The translations under genes and the position numbers were made by a program. Below are positions 32,474 through 40,314 of a DNA stretch of 42,919 nucleotides, piece by piece. The notes below the pieces were generated by a model. The model was not told the DNA's origin and ran no database searches. It worked only from the letters and a program-made list of their open reading frames with translations. Each line of letters begins with the position of its first letter. Position 1 is the stretch's first letter. Source of the DNA: an uncultured Lachnospiraceae bacterium (GTDB lineage: Bacteria; Bacillota; Clostridia; Lachnospirales; Lachnospiraceae); contig CAJUGG010000112.1 of assembly GCA_910585995.1 (NCBI GenBank), forward strand, positions 1 through 42,919. Reading direction: 5' to 3'.

Positions 32474-33845
32474 AACCAGCCTCCACTCCTTCAATAGAAT
32501 CCACATGATAATAGAAAGCCATCCATTGATTAAACCATGCACTTGCATCTTTATCCAAATTAGGTGTCCTGCTAATTGCATTATATAAATTATCAGAAGG
32601 AGTCAAAAGTGAGACAGATACATCCATCTTTCCATCCTCTTTTTGTTCCTGTAACTGCTCAATCTGAATATTTTTTTCTTGATACGTACGAAAAATATCC
32701 TTCCATGCGTTTATATACCGAACACCTGCACAAATACAAAATAGCAGAATCACGGTCTTTACCCACAATCGTGAACAGTATCTTTTATATATTCCATTTT
32801 TCAGTAGCAAGCCAATAGCTATCATCACAAAACAGACTGCCCAAAGCCAGGATTTTCCTGATATTACCGGAGAAGCAATCAGTACAACCACACTTGCTGC
32901 TCCAGATAAGCAATAGCAAAATGGAATCATCATAGGTTTTATCCAATCTTCCTTTGTTTCCCTTTGCTTTTTTACAAAACATACTACTATTCCAAGCAAT
33001 ACGATACACAGCAAAAATAAATATCGAAAAGAAAAACCGCAAAATTCTCTTAGTCTTTTTAAAAATACTCCTGCTTCCAAAAAACTAGAACCAATTCGTG
33101 AAGTGCTGCTTGGTGCCATCAAAAGGAACATAAATCCAATGCAGGAAGTCAGAACCCCGCCAATGCTCCAAACAGGCACTTTCTTCTTGTTCCATATCCA
33201 ATATGTTACAAACAGAATACTTAAAAGGATGGTAGCACCCCCACTGTTTTCATTAGACCATCCACTTAAAAATCCAAGAAAGATCATCAGTATATTTTTT
33301 CTCCATAACCCTTTTTCCCTTTCAGGATAATCCGTATATTTTTTAAAATAGTAAAGAAACCAAAGCTGCAGTGCACACATCCAAAGATAATTGCAGGAAC
33401 CTGACAGCCACAATACAGATAACCCAAAATGCGGAAAGAAAAACCACATAGACAGATATACCATTGCCAGCCAAGAAGGGTTCCACTTTTTCCCATCTGC
33501 CTCTATATGCAGCAGCAACAAAAATCCTACGATTAAAAATACTAAGGAATTACACAGATCAAATAAAATTTTATCGAACAGCATAAAAAATTGCACAAAT
33601 GCATGAGCTACAATTCTTGCATTCCAGTTATGATAATGATTCCAAAGGGAGCTAGGAATCTCAGAGATCTTTTCTAGCATACGTGTTGACTCTTCCGGTC
33701 TTGATTTTACAAAGAAAAAACGATACATATAATCATCGCCTGTATAGATTGTCATTCTATTTAATATTAAAATACCTGTAAATACAGCTATACATATTAT
33801 CATATATGGCACTACATTCTGAATTTTTGTTTTTATATTCTCCAT
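32460..33845 (-). CDS. Polytopic membrane protein (DUF6056/DUF3329-like) of polysaccharide loci
   Basis: A 461-residue protein with about 11 hydrophobic segments. Conserved-looking positions are TGDDYMYRF in the first loop (35-43), NWNARIVAHAFVQFF (73-87), WLSGSCNYLW (146-155) and GWSNENSGG (195-203). This set matches a membrane family found in streptococcal and clostridial polysaccharide clusters, where the Asp-Asp of the first loop suggests a GT-C-type transferase; I give the DUF assignment from memory. It is the first gene of the thirteen-gene region C operon, behind a good promoter. The following GtrB-like gene overlaps its stop by 14 bp, so the pair may act together. Confidence 0.75.
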   Translation of the reverse strand: MENIKTKIQNVVPYMIICIAVFTGILILNRMTIYTGDDYMYRFFFVKSRPEESTRMLEKISEIPSSLWNHYHNWNARIVAHAFVQFFMLFDKILFDLCNSLVFLIVGFLLLLHIEADGKKWNPSWLAMVYLSMWFFFPHFGLSVLWLSGSCNYLWMCALQLWFLYYFKKYTDYPEREKGLWRKNILMIFLGFLSGWSNENSGGATILLSILFVTYWIWNKKKVPVWSIGGVLTSCIGFMFLLMAPSSTSRIGSSFLEAGVFLKRLREFCGFSFRYLFLLCIVLLGIVVCFVKKQRETKEDWIKPMMIPFCYCLSGAASVVVLIASPVISGKSWLWAVCFVMIAIGLLLKNGIYKRYCSRLWVKTVILLFCICAGVRYINAWKDIFRTYQEKNIQIEQLQEQKEDGKMDVSVSLLTPSDNLYNAISRTPNLDKDASAWFNQWMAFYYHVDSIEGVEAGYDSR

Positions 33846-33897
33846 AAACCATATACCTTTCTCTCTAAAATCCTCTTACTTTTCAAACTATTTATTC

Positions 33898-33926
33898 ATT
33901 CTAACCTATTTCCCATCTTTTGTCAT
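33898..33926 (-). promoter_or_regulatory. Promoter of the large region C polysaccharide operon
   Basis: The minus strand has ATGACA (33921-33926, one mismatch), a 17-bp spacer and TAGAAT (33898-33903), about 50 bp upstream of the first ATG. It lies in the 155-bp divergent gap facing the plus-strand GT2. Confidence 0.7.
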
Positions 33927-33934
33927 TATACTTC

Positions 33935-33963
33935 TTGTTCTCTTTCTCATTTTATTTTATAAT
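33935..33963 (+). promoter_or_regulatory. Promoter of the plus-strand GT2 gene
   Basis: TTGTTC (33935-33940), a 17-bp spacer and a consensus TATAAT (33958-33963) lie 38 bp before the ATG, with AGGGAG as ribosome-binding site. The two divergent promoters are only 8 bp apart, so they may interfere or share an activator. Confidence 0.6.
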
Positions 33964-34000
33964 GCAACATAAGCAAAGACAACAATAGGGAGAATCTACA

Positions 34001-34810
34001 ATGCCAAATCCTGTATTATCTATCATAACTGTATGTTTTCAATCCAGAGCAGCTCTTCAGTCCACCATAGACAGTGTCCTGTCACAGTCCTGGACACATT
34101 TTGAATACTTGGTGGTCGATGGTGCCTCCACAGACGGCACCTTAGAACTCCTTAGGCAGATGGAGGAGCATTTTACCCAGGGACAGATTCCGTTTCGTTA
34201 TTGTTCCGAGCCAGATCAGGGGATCTACGATGCCATGAATAAAGGAGTCCGCATGGCACATGGCACATGGCTTTTGTTCTTAAATGCAGGGGATCTTCTC
34301 TACGATTCGCAGATTCTAAAAAAGGTCTTCCCGGCACCCGCCGATGCACATATCCTCTATGGAGATGCCTTGTGCATCTATCAGAATCACCAGAAGATCT
34401 ATCGGGCGCTTCCTTTAGATCATCTCACCTATGAGATGGCTTTTTGCCACCAGTCTGCTTTTGTCAGGCGAGAGCTTTTATTGCAGTCTCCTTATGATAT
34501 TTCCTATAAAGTCTGTGCCGACCATCATTTCTTTTTGTCCATGTACCTAAAAGAAAAGACATTTACCTATTATCCGCATCCGATCTCGGTCTATGAGATC
34601 TCCGGGTACTCGGACAGCCACAAGCTGCTCTCTCATAAGGAAAAACACCGGATGCAAAAAGAACTTGGCATCTTTCATTTTTCCCTTTCCTGGCTATTTA
34701 GAGAAATTCTCTTCTTTGTAAAAGAAGGTATCAAATCTCTCGCGGGCCAAAGATTTATCGACCAGATACGGAAAAGAAAACTTACAAAGACAAATAGCTT
34801 TGGTCCCTAG
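34001..34810 (+). CDS. Family 2 glycosyltransferase, the only plus-strand gene
   Basis: A 269-residue GT-A enzyme: MPNPVLSIITVCFQSRAALQ, VVDGASTDGTLELL (38-51) and SEPDQGIYDAMNKGVRMA (69-86), with NAGD (95-98) at the DxD position. This pattern is typical of WcaA/WcaE-like GT2 enzymes that add a sugar to a growing lipid-linked repeat unit. It likely works with the region C or D operons although transcribed alone and against both. AGGGAG precedes the ATG. The stop codon lies inside a hairpin (34797-34832) shared with the converging gene. Confidence 0.9.
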   Translation: MPNPVLSIITVCFQSRAALQSTIDSVLSQSWTHFEYLVVDGASTDGTLELLRQMEEHFTQGQIPFRYCSEPDQGIYDAMNKGVRMAHGTWLLFLNAGDLLYDSQILKKVFPAPADAHILYGDALCIYQNHQKIYRALPLDHLTYEMAFCHQSAFVRRELLLQSPYDISYKVCADHHFFLSMYLKEKTFTYYPHPISVYEISGYSDSHKLLSHKEKHRMQKELGIFHFSLSWLFREILFFVKEGIKSLAGQRFIDQIRKRKLTKTNSFGP

Positions 34811-34832
34811 TAGCATTACCAGGAACCAAAGC
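34797..34832. terminator. Hairpin between convergent genes, possible bidirectional terminator
   Basis: GCTTTGGT-C-CCT and AGG-A-ACCAAAGC pair (8 bp, one mismatch, 3 bp) around a 12-nt loop. It contains the plus-strand stop codon and ends 2 bp before the last codon of the minus-strand gene. T-tracts are weak on both sides. Confidence 0.5.
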
Positions 34833-34833
34833 C

Positions 34834-36048
34834 TCATGTGATTGAATCGTTCTCATTTTTCTCTCTTAAGATCCCGATAAGGAACACCAGTCCCCCAAAC
34901 AAAGTCACAAGCTGCGCCCGATACGTATACCAGTAATGGATCTGGGAATGGTTGGACATCACCAGATACCAAAGGTAGGGATAGAGCGCCACGAGCAGGA
35001 TCGGAAGATAAGCTCCTATCGTCTTTTTCTCTTTTAATTTTTTCCAGGCCATCAAAAATATCGCTACAAGCAAAAATATCAGCACCACTTTGCTCCAGGT
35101 TATGATGCCTCCATCCTGTACATTCATCCAGGCTTTTAAGTTTCTGCGTATCGTACCCCATCGGTCAAGCGGATCTTCCTCACTGCCCTGCAGACGGTAC
35201 TGTACCACAGCCATCGTCCGCCAAAAATATCGTACCCCTAAGACGACCACCGTAATCCCCCATTTGGCAATCCAGGTCAGAGCATAGCCCATCCCCCAGG
35301 CTACAGAGGATGTCCACATAAACCAAAGATTTCCTTTGAAATCAGCCCCCTCATCCCGGACTCGAAGCCAGAGCAGAAGGATCAATGGAATCCCCAAAGT
35401 GATGATGGGATATGTTAAAAAATCCACAAAGTTCTCCACCATCCCCACCACCATAAAATACATCAGATAGTTGATGGGTTGCTCTTTGCTGTATCTTAGT
35501 AAAAGTACAATCAGCGAACCAAACAACACCAAAAAGGTAGTCAGATACTGAAAGCAGGCCGCTGTTACCACAATATATCCGCTGGCAACAGTTGCTACAT
35601 ACATCATAGCAATCGCTGGCTTTGCCTTCTTTGCCATCAGCCATGCACTTGCAAAAAAGAGCAGATGAAATACCATCATACCCAGATACCGGATCTCCTG
35701 CACCTGAAATACTACCATCAGCGGCCTTAACAACACCTGATATCCATGCCAGTAACGCGGATATTGGTTTACACTGACGGATGCCTGGATGGGATTATAA
35801 TAGTCCCGGTTCTGTATCAGACTCTCGATCATCAGCATATCTGTATGATTATCCACAATCGCACTGTGGCGGTAGAAAAAATACATGGGCCGCTCCCCTT
35901 CCACCTCCATCACTTCCAGGGACTGCTCCACATGCTCCTGAATCCACGAAGTTGGAATGCAGTACACAAACGCCATGGACAGAAAAAATACTACAATCAA
36001 TATCAAGAAGACCTTTACCAAAGGCCCAAGCTCTTTTATTCTTCCCAT
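34834..36048 (-). CDS. Polytopic membrane protein of unknown function
   Basis: A 404-residue protein with about 9-10 hydrophobic segments. One long extracytoplasmic loop after the first helix (about 34-100) contains HSAIVDNHTDMLMIESLIQN and ASVSVNQYPRYWHGYQVLLRP. Asp and His residues in that loop would suit a GT-C-like or acyl/phosphotransferase role, but I do not recognise the family. It overlaps the upstream gene by 13 bp and is the last gene of the region D operon. Membrane genes in series downstream of wecB and EpsG suggest a role in decorating or exporting the same polymer. Confidence 0.65.
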   Translation of the reverse strand: MGRIKELGPLVKVFLILIVVFFLSMAFVYCIPTSWIQEHVEQSLEVMEVEGERPMYFFYRHSAIVDNHTDMLMIESLIQNRDYYNPIQASVSVNQYPRYWHGYQVLLRPLMVVFQVQEIRYLGMMVFHLLFFASAWLMAKKAKPAIAMMYVATVASGYIVVTAACFQYLTTFLVLFGSLIVLLLRYSKEQPINYLMYFMVVGMVENFVDFLTYPIITLGIPLILLLWLRVRDEGADFKGNLWFMWTSSVAWGMGYALTWIAKWGITVVVLGVRYFWRTMAVVQYRLQGSEEDPLDRWGTIRRNLKAWMNVQDGGIITWSKVVLIFLLVAIFLMAWKKLKEKKTIGAYLPILLVALYPYLWYLVMSNHSQIHYWYTYRAQLVTLFGGLVFLIGILREKNENDSIT

Positions 36049-36833
36049 TTTCTCGTATCCTGTCCTTCCTTATAATCTTGATCCACAAAGATACAAAATT
36101 CATCCGTGGATGCATATTCCTGATACCCATAGTCTTCCCATGCACCCAGATACGTACGGCTGCTGGAAAGTACCAAAAAAGTACATCCCTGCTCCTTGGC
36201 AAGCGGCGCCAGGACTGCCAGATCAATCTCCGGCTTCTGTGCCTCCAGGTATAACACCTGCCCCTCAATATCCGTATTGGTTATACTGTTATAGACCAGT
36301 GCATTTCTGCCGTATTCCAGCGTAATGGTCGGATCACACTGCCGGATATACGGCATCAGCCGATTGGACACCAGGGCATGAATATTTCCCGGAAGCAGCT
36401 CACATACCTCGATCACATTCTGCGGCAGCTTATATACATTGGTGGAAGGTTCAAACCATTCCGGGGACAGCACATTTTTCCCACAGAATGCCAGTCCCGC
36501 CATCATCACCACAAATGCCACCTGTCTCTGTACCACAGACAGCTCCTTCAAAATCATACAAGCAGCATATGGAATTACTACTGCAAGCAAGATCAGCCAG
36601 AGAAGCCTCCAATAGACATTTTGCCCCAAAAGCTTCATAAACAATATCCCGGTAAACGGACACCAATATAAAAACAAAAACAAAGCCGGCACACCGCACA
36701 GCAGCAGCTTTTTAAGCTTATCCCTCTCTTTTAAAAGAATCCACAGCACGCTAAAAAGCAGTACCGGAAACATCCAGGCCCCTTCAAAAGCAGCCGCAAA
36801 ATCCGTCCTGGCAATCTCAAAAAAATCCTGCAT
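36036..36833 (-). CDS. Membrane protein with C-terminal soluble domain; possible second half of a split gene
   Basis: 265 residues. About four hydrophobic segments (22-34, 42-58, 72-92, 103-117) are followed by a soluble domain of about 140 residues (VYKLPQNVIEVCELLPGN onward) resembling the tail of GT-C-like proteins. The ATG is 13 bp after the stop of the upstream membrane gene with GAGGGAAAG as ribosome-binding site, so independent translation is possible. The upstream protein ends abruptly in a membrane segment. The frame of this gene stays open for 8 codons upstream of the ATG, overlapping the end of the other frame. The two may therefore be one ancestral gene split by a frameshift. Confidence 0.62.
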   Translation of the reverse strand: MQDFFEIARTDFAAAFEGAWMFPVLLFSVLWILLKERDKLKKLLLCGVPALFLFLYWCPFTGILFMKLLGQNVYWRLLWLILLAVVIPYAACMILKELSVVQRQVAFVVMMAGLAFCGKNVLSPEWFEPSTNVYKLPQNVIEVCELLPGNIHALVSNRLMPYIRQCDPTITLEYGRNALVYNSITNTDIEGQVLYLEAQKPEIDLAVLAPLAKEQGCTFLVLSSSRTYLGAWEDYGYQEYASTDEFCIFVDQDYKEGQDTRKWEE

Positions 36834-36846
36834 CTTTCTTTCCCTC

Positions 36847-37881
36847 TCAACGTGTCAGGTATAGATAATAACATCCCAGCAAAAGACACGGCAGACAAGC
36901 TGCCGCTCCCCGCAAAAGATAACGAAACTCCCTCTTGTACCATGCCAACAGGCAGATCGTCCCCCCAACAAACACAGGTGTCAGCATAATCCCCATAGAA
37001 GACAACAGACACCCGCCAAGCCCCGTCAGTCCAAGCAGCATCCACTCTCCCTTTTTATCCCTCTTTGCCACCCTCATCATACAATAAAACAACATCGGGA
37101 TCAACACCGTAGCCAGGACCCCTTTGCCAACCCAGGGCGTAATACTTAAAAATGTAAGTCCCGTCGTATGTTCCCCACTCATAAACAGATGCAGAAGCAC
37201 CACAAACGCCAAAAACATCCCCTGCAGCTCCCGCTCTCTCACAAACAACCTCTCCCCAATCAACCCATACACCATATACGCCAAAGGCACCACCACCCAA
37301 GGCAGGATCGTATGAGCCATAATCGTCGGCATCACCCCAAAAATCTTCGACAGCCACGCATAAAAAACCGGCCAAAGCGAAAGCACATACCGCTTGTCAA
37401 AATCCGCAAAAGCCCCCGTCTCCGGATACACCCAGTAAATCCGGTTGGAATGAACCGCCTCATTCGCAAGGTTTACATAATACGTATCATCCCATTCCAG
37501 ATACATATGATGATGCAAAAAATACAACTGATACCCAATCAACAACATCGCCACCACATGTCCAAACGTCAGATACTCTTTTGCCTCCCGAAAGACCTCC
37601 GTCAATTCCTTTCTGATCACTTTTCGCCCCCACCAAAGCCCCCCTGCCACCATCAACAACAAAAGCCCGCTATAGACCACCACAAATCCCCCAAAAGACC
37701 TATGCATCATCGTCATCGGCACCAACAGCACCTCCATCAGCGCCCACCAGGCCATCGTCCCCACCAAAACAGGAAAACACACACCCTCCCCCTTCACCTT
37801 CACCACATGACACACCGCATGTCCACTCAAAAACGTCCCCCCAAAAAACAACCCCATCACCAACAAAATCTCCAGCCTCAT
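36847..37881 (-). CDS. Polytopic membrane protein (DUF6077/GT-C-like); possible first half of a split gene
   Basis: 344 residues with about nine hydrophobic segments. The loop after the fourth carries LEWDDTYYVNLANEA (128-142) and VYPETGAFADFDKRY, acidic motifs of the kind found in large GT-C-like proteins of Firmicutes polysaccharide loci. The protein stops just after a membrane helix (LLLGCYYLYLTR) with no soluble tail, unlike its relatives as I recall them. A TTG start 39 bp upstream is possible; I prefer the ATG at 37881, 7 nt after AGAGAGG. The coding strand is unusually rich in G and T and poor in C, which leaves a long shadow open frame on the other strand. Confidence 0.66.
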   Translation of the reverse strand: MRLEILLVMGLFFGGTFLSGHAVCHVVKVKGEGVCFPVLVGTMAWWALMEVLLVPMTMMHRSFGGFVVVYSGLLLLMVAGGLWWGRKVIRKELTEVFREAKEYLTFGHVVAMLLIGYQLYFLHHHMYLEWDDTYYVNLANEAVHSNRIYWVYPETGAFADFDKRYVLSLWPVFYAWLSKIFGVMPTIMAHTILPWVVVPLAYMVYGLIGERLFVRERELQGMFLAFVVLLHLFMSGEHTTGLTFLSITPWVGKGVLATVLIPMLFYCMMRVAKRDKKGEWMLLGLTGLGGCLLSSMGIMLTPVFVGGTICLLAWYKREFRYLLRGAAACLPCLLLGCYYLYLTR

Positions 37882-37986
37882 ACCATATCCTCTCTCACTA
37901 TCCCCTATTGAATAAAACAATAAATTACAGACTTCGCAAGCAAACCTATTGTCATAAACAATCTCCGCCCGTCACCTTGCCGCCTG

Positions 37987-39219
37987 TCAAGAGTTGGGTG
38001 AAGCACCTCGCGGTCGAGCCGTTCCCCCTTCTTCAATCATCCACAACCTCTGATCCTCCACCTCGATCTCATACTTCCTCCATAACCTCTTCTCATAAGG
38101 TATATACTCCTCAATCTTCTCCTGGTCAAACACTGACACATACGGAAAATCCCAAAATCGAACTCCCAGCTGCTCATATTCACAGTTCACCACCATCGCC
38201 TGCAGATTCTTACACCCCATCAGCACCGTAAGCCCAAAGAAAAATCCCGCCGCCATCTTCGCCATCCAGTCTCTGTCTGCCACCAGCGCCGCCACAACCG
38301 CACACTCCAGCACCTTAAAGATCGCCGCATACCGACTCGCATAATACGCACTCCCTGACAACAGCATATAAAAGCACACATTACACATATACGCTTTCAT
38401 CAAAAGCATCGTACGCTCTTCCATCACTTTTTTTCTCTTGAGTGTCCACCCATACACCCCGCACACCACCGCAAAGCTTAACAGCCGCTCTCCCATTGCC
38501 AGAATACTGATCTCTCCATCCAGCAAAAACTGCTTCAGATGGTACACTGGCAAAAGCCTTACTAAAAACTGCTCCACTGCCCCAACCTGCAGGATCAGTC
38601 CTCCTGCAACCGAAAGCCCTGTCAGCACGCTCATCATCCATACTGGCAGATAATACACCACCGGAAGCACCAGCCAAGCATACCCCACCCGGTGAAAAGA
38701 CGCTGCCACCAGCACGCCAAGTACATAAGCAATCCATCGTCTTTCCAGATAAAAAGGAACCACTACGCCCAAAAACAGACAGATCGCCCATCCCTGCCGA
38801 AGCCCGGACACCATATATGTCACAAACAACACCGGATAGAGCAAAAACAAACCTGCCGTCTTCCTAGGCACATACCGTTTGATAAATCGGTGCAAAAGCA
38901 GCATCTCCAAAAGTCCAAGCACCATGGTAAACACCCAAAAAGGCGCATGCACCACTTTAAAAGCCGCACAGAGAAGCCGCCATCCAATCTCCGGATAAAA
39001 TCCGCAGATATACCCCTGTGAGAGATCAATCGCCGCCGGTATCGTCTCATAGATTGCATGATACGTTACATAGTCCGTCCCTTGTCCATAGCGAAAACAG
39101 AGGCAGGACGCCGTCACAACCCAGCATACCAGATAAACTTTCTCTTCTCGCTGCGGACGAAACCAGACATAGATACTCCCTGTTGCCAGCAGCAAAAATG
39201 TTGCAAAATACAGACTCAT
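37987..39219 (-). CDS. EpsG-family membrane protein, probable polysaccharide polymerase
   Basis: A 410-residue protein with about 10-11 membrane segments. The EpsG-type signature is present: RYGQGTDYVTYHAIYE after the second helix (43-58), followed further on by TYMVSGLRQGWAICLFLG. EpsG-family proteins are thought to polymerise repeat units of exopolysaccharides. A start at 39255 is in frame, but the ATG at 39219 overlaps the wecB stop by 4 bp (ATGA) and matches family starts. The tail is soluble and ends GTARPRGASPNS. This is the second polymerase candidate in the window. A 105-bp gap follows before the next gene's start; I see no clear terminator in it. Confidence 0.82.
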   Translation of the reverse strand: MSLYFATFLLLATGSIYVWFRPQREEKVYLVCWVVTASCLCFRYGQGTDYVTYHAIYETIPAAIDLSQGYICGFYPEIGWRLLCAAFKVVHAPFWVFTMVLGLLEMLLLHRFIKRYVPRKTAGLFLLYPVLFVTYMVSGLRQGWAICLFLGVVVPFYLERRWIAYVLGVLVAASFHRVGYAWLVLPVVYYLPVWMMSVLTGLSVAGGLILQVGAVEQFLVRLLPVYHLKQFLLDGEISILAMGERLLSFAVVCGVYGWTLKRKKVMEERTMLLMKAYMCNVCFYMLLSGSAYYASRYAAIFKVLECAVVAALVADRDWMAKMAAGFFFGLTVLMGCKNLQAMVVNCEYEQLGVRFWDFPYVSVFDQEKIEEYIPYEKRLWRKYEIEVEDQRLWMIEEGGTARPRGASPNS

Positions 39220-40313
39220 GCTTTTCCTTCCAAAATATCTGCAATCCTTCTGCACGCAAAACCGTCCCCATAAGGATTGCTTGCTGTACTCATCTTCTCA
39301 TACTCTTCTTTATTTTCCAAAAGCTGCTTAAAATTCTGGTAGATCACTTCTTCATCCGTTCCCACCAGTCTAAGCGTCCCTGCCTTGATCCCTTCCGGGC
39401 GTTCTGTGGTATCCCGCATCACCAGCACAGGTTTTCCAAGAGAAGGTGCTTCCTCCTGAATCCCGCCGCTGTCTGTCAGGATCAGATAGCTCCTGGAGAG
39501 GAAATTGTGAAAATCCAATACATCCAGAGGTTCGATAATCCGTATCCTCTCATCCCCGCCTAAGATCTGATCGGCAATCTCGCGCACAGCCGGATTCATA
39601 TGGATGGGATAGATGGCTTTGATATCCGGATGCTCGTCACATACCCGCCGGATGGCACGAAACATATGTTTCATCGGTTCTCCCAGATTTTCCCGTCTGT
39701 GAGCCGTAATCATAATCAGACGGCTTCCCTTAGCCCAATCCAGTTCCGGATGCGTATAGGTCTTTCGTACCGTCGTCTTCAATGCGTCAATGGCCGTATT
39801 TCCGGTCACATAGATAGTGTCTGCCTTCTTTCCCTCTTTTAAAAGATTTTGCTTAGACAGCTCTGTGGGAGCAAAATTATAAGAAGAGATAATGCTGACG
39901 GCCTGTCTGTTAAATTCTTCCGGGTATGGGGAATAAATATTGTAAGTGCGAAGTCCTGCCTCCACATGTCCCACCGGGATCTGGAGATAAAAACAGGCCA
40001 GAGCTGTCACAAATGTCGTGGAAGTATCTCCATGTACCAATACCACATCCGGCCGCTCCTTTGTTAAAACTTCTCCAATCCGGTTCAGGATATTGGTTGT
40101 CACATCAAACAGTGTCTGCCGGTCCTTCATAATACTTAAATCATAGTCAGGCACCACCGAGAATGCCTCCAGCACCTGGTCCAACATCTGCCGGTGCTGC
40201 CCGGTCACGCAGACTTGTACTTCCATACTCTTTCTGCTCTTTAATTCATTTACCAGCGGGCACATCTTAATCGCCTCCGGCCTGGTTCCAAATACAAGCA
40301 TAATCTTTTTCAT
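39216..40313 (-). CDS. wecB: UDP-N-acetylglucosamine 2-epimerase (non-hydrolysing)
   Basis: A 365-residue GT-B-fold enzyme that interconverts UDP-GlcNAc and UDP-ManNAc. Family blocks are KKIMLVFGTRPEAIKMCPLV, VHGDTSTTFVTALACFY, HVEAGLRT, TAHRRENLGEP and LTDSGGIQEEAPSLGKP. Length and order are as in WecB/MnaA. Together with WecC it gives UDP-ManNAcA. UDP-ManNAc may also serve wall teichoic acid linkage synthesis, which is a common second use in Firmicutes. It follows the GT4 gene by 1 bp and overlaps the EpsG start by ATGA. Confidence 0.95.
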   Translation of the reverse strand: MKKIMLVFGTRPEAIKMCPLVNELKSRKSMEVQVCVTGQHRQMLDQVLEAFSVVPDYDLSIMKDRQTLFDVTTNILNRIGEVLTKERPDVVLVHGDTSTTFVTALACFYLQIPVGHVEAGLRTYNIYSPYPEEFNRQAVSIISSYNFAPTELSKQNLLKEGKKADTIYVTGNTAIDALKTTVRKTYTHPELDWAKGSRLIMITAHRRENLGEPMKHMFRAIRRVCDEHPDIKAIYPIHMNPAVREIADQILGGDERIRIIEPLDVLDFHNFLSRSYLILTDSGGIQEEAPSLGKPVLVMRDTTERPEGIKAGTLRLVGTDEEVIYQNFKQLLENKEEYEKMSTASNPYGDGFACRRIADILEGKA

Positions 40314-40314
40314 C

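Noticed and set aside
32474..32581. A 36-codon N-terminal extension of the GtrB-like GT2
   Set aside because: It lies inside the upstream membrane-protein gene; the family start follows the ATG at 32473.
37168..37911. A 247-codon plus-strand frame rich in His, Gln, Pro and Lys
   Set aside because: It has no ribosome-binding site and low-complexity composition, and it lies opposite a convincing membrane-protein gene; it results from that gene's G/T-rich coding strand.
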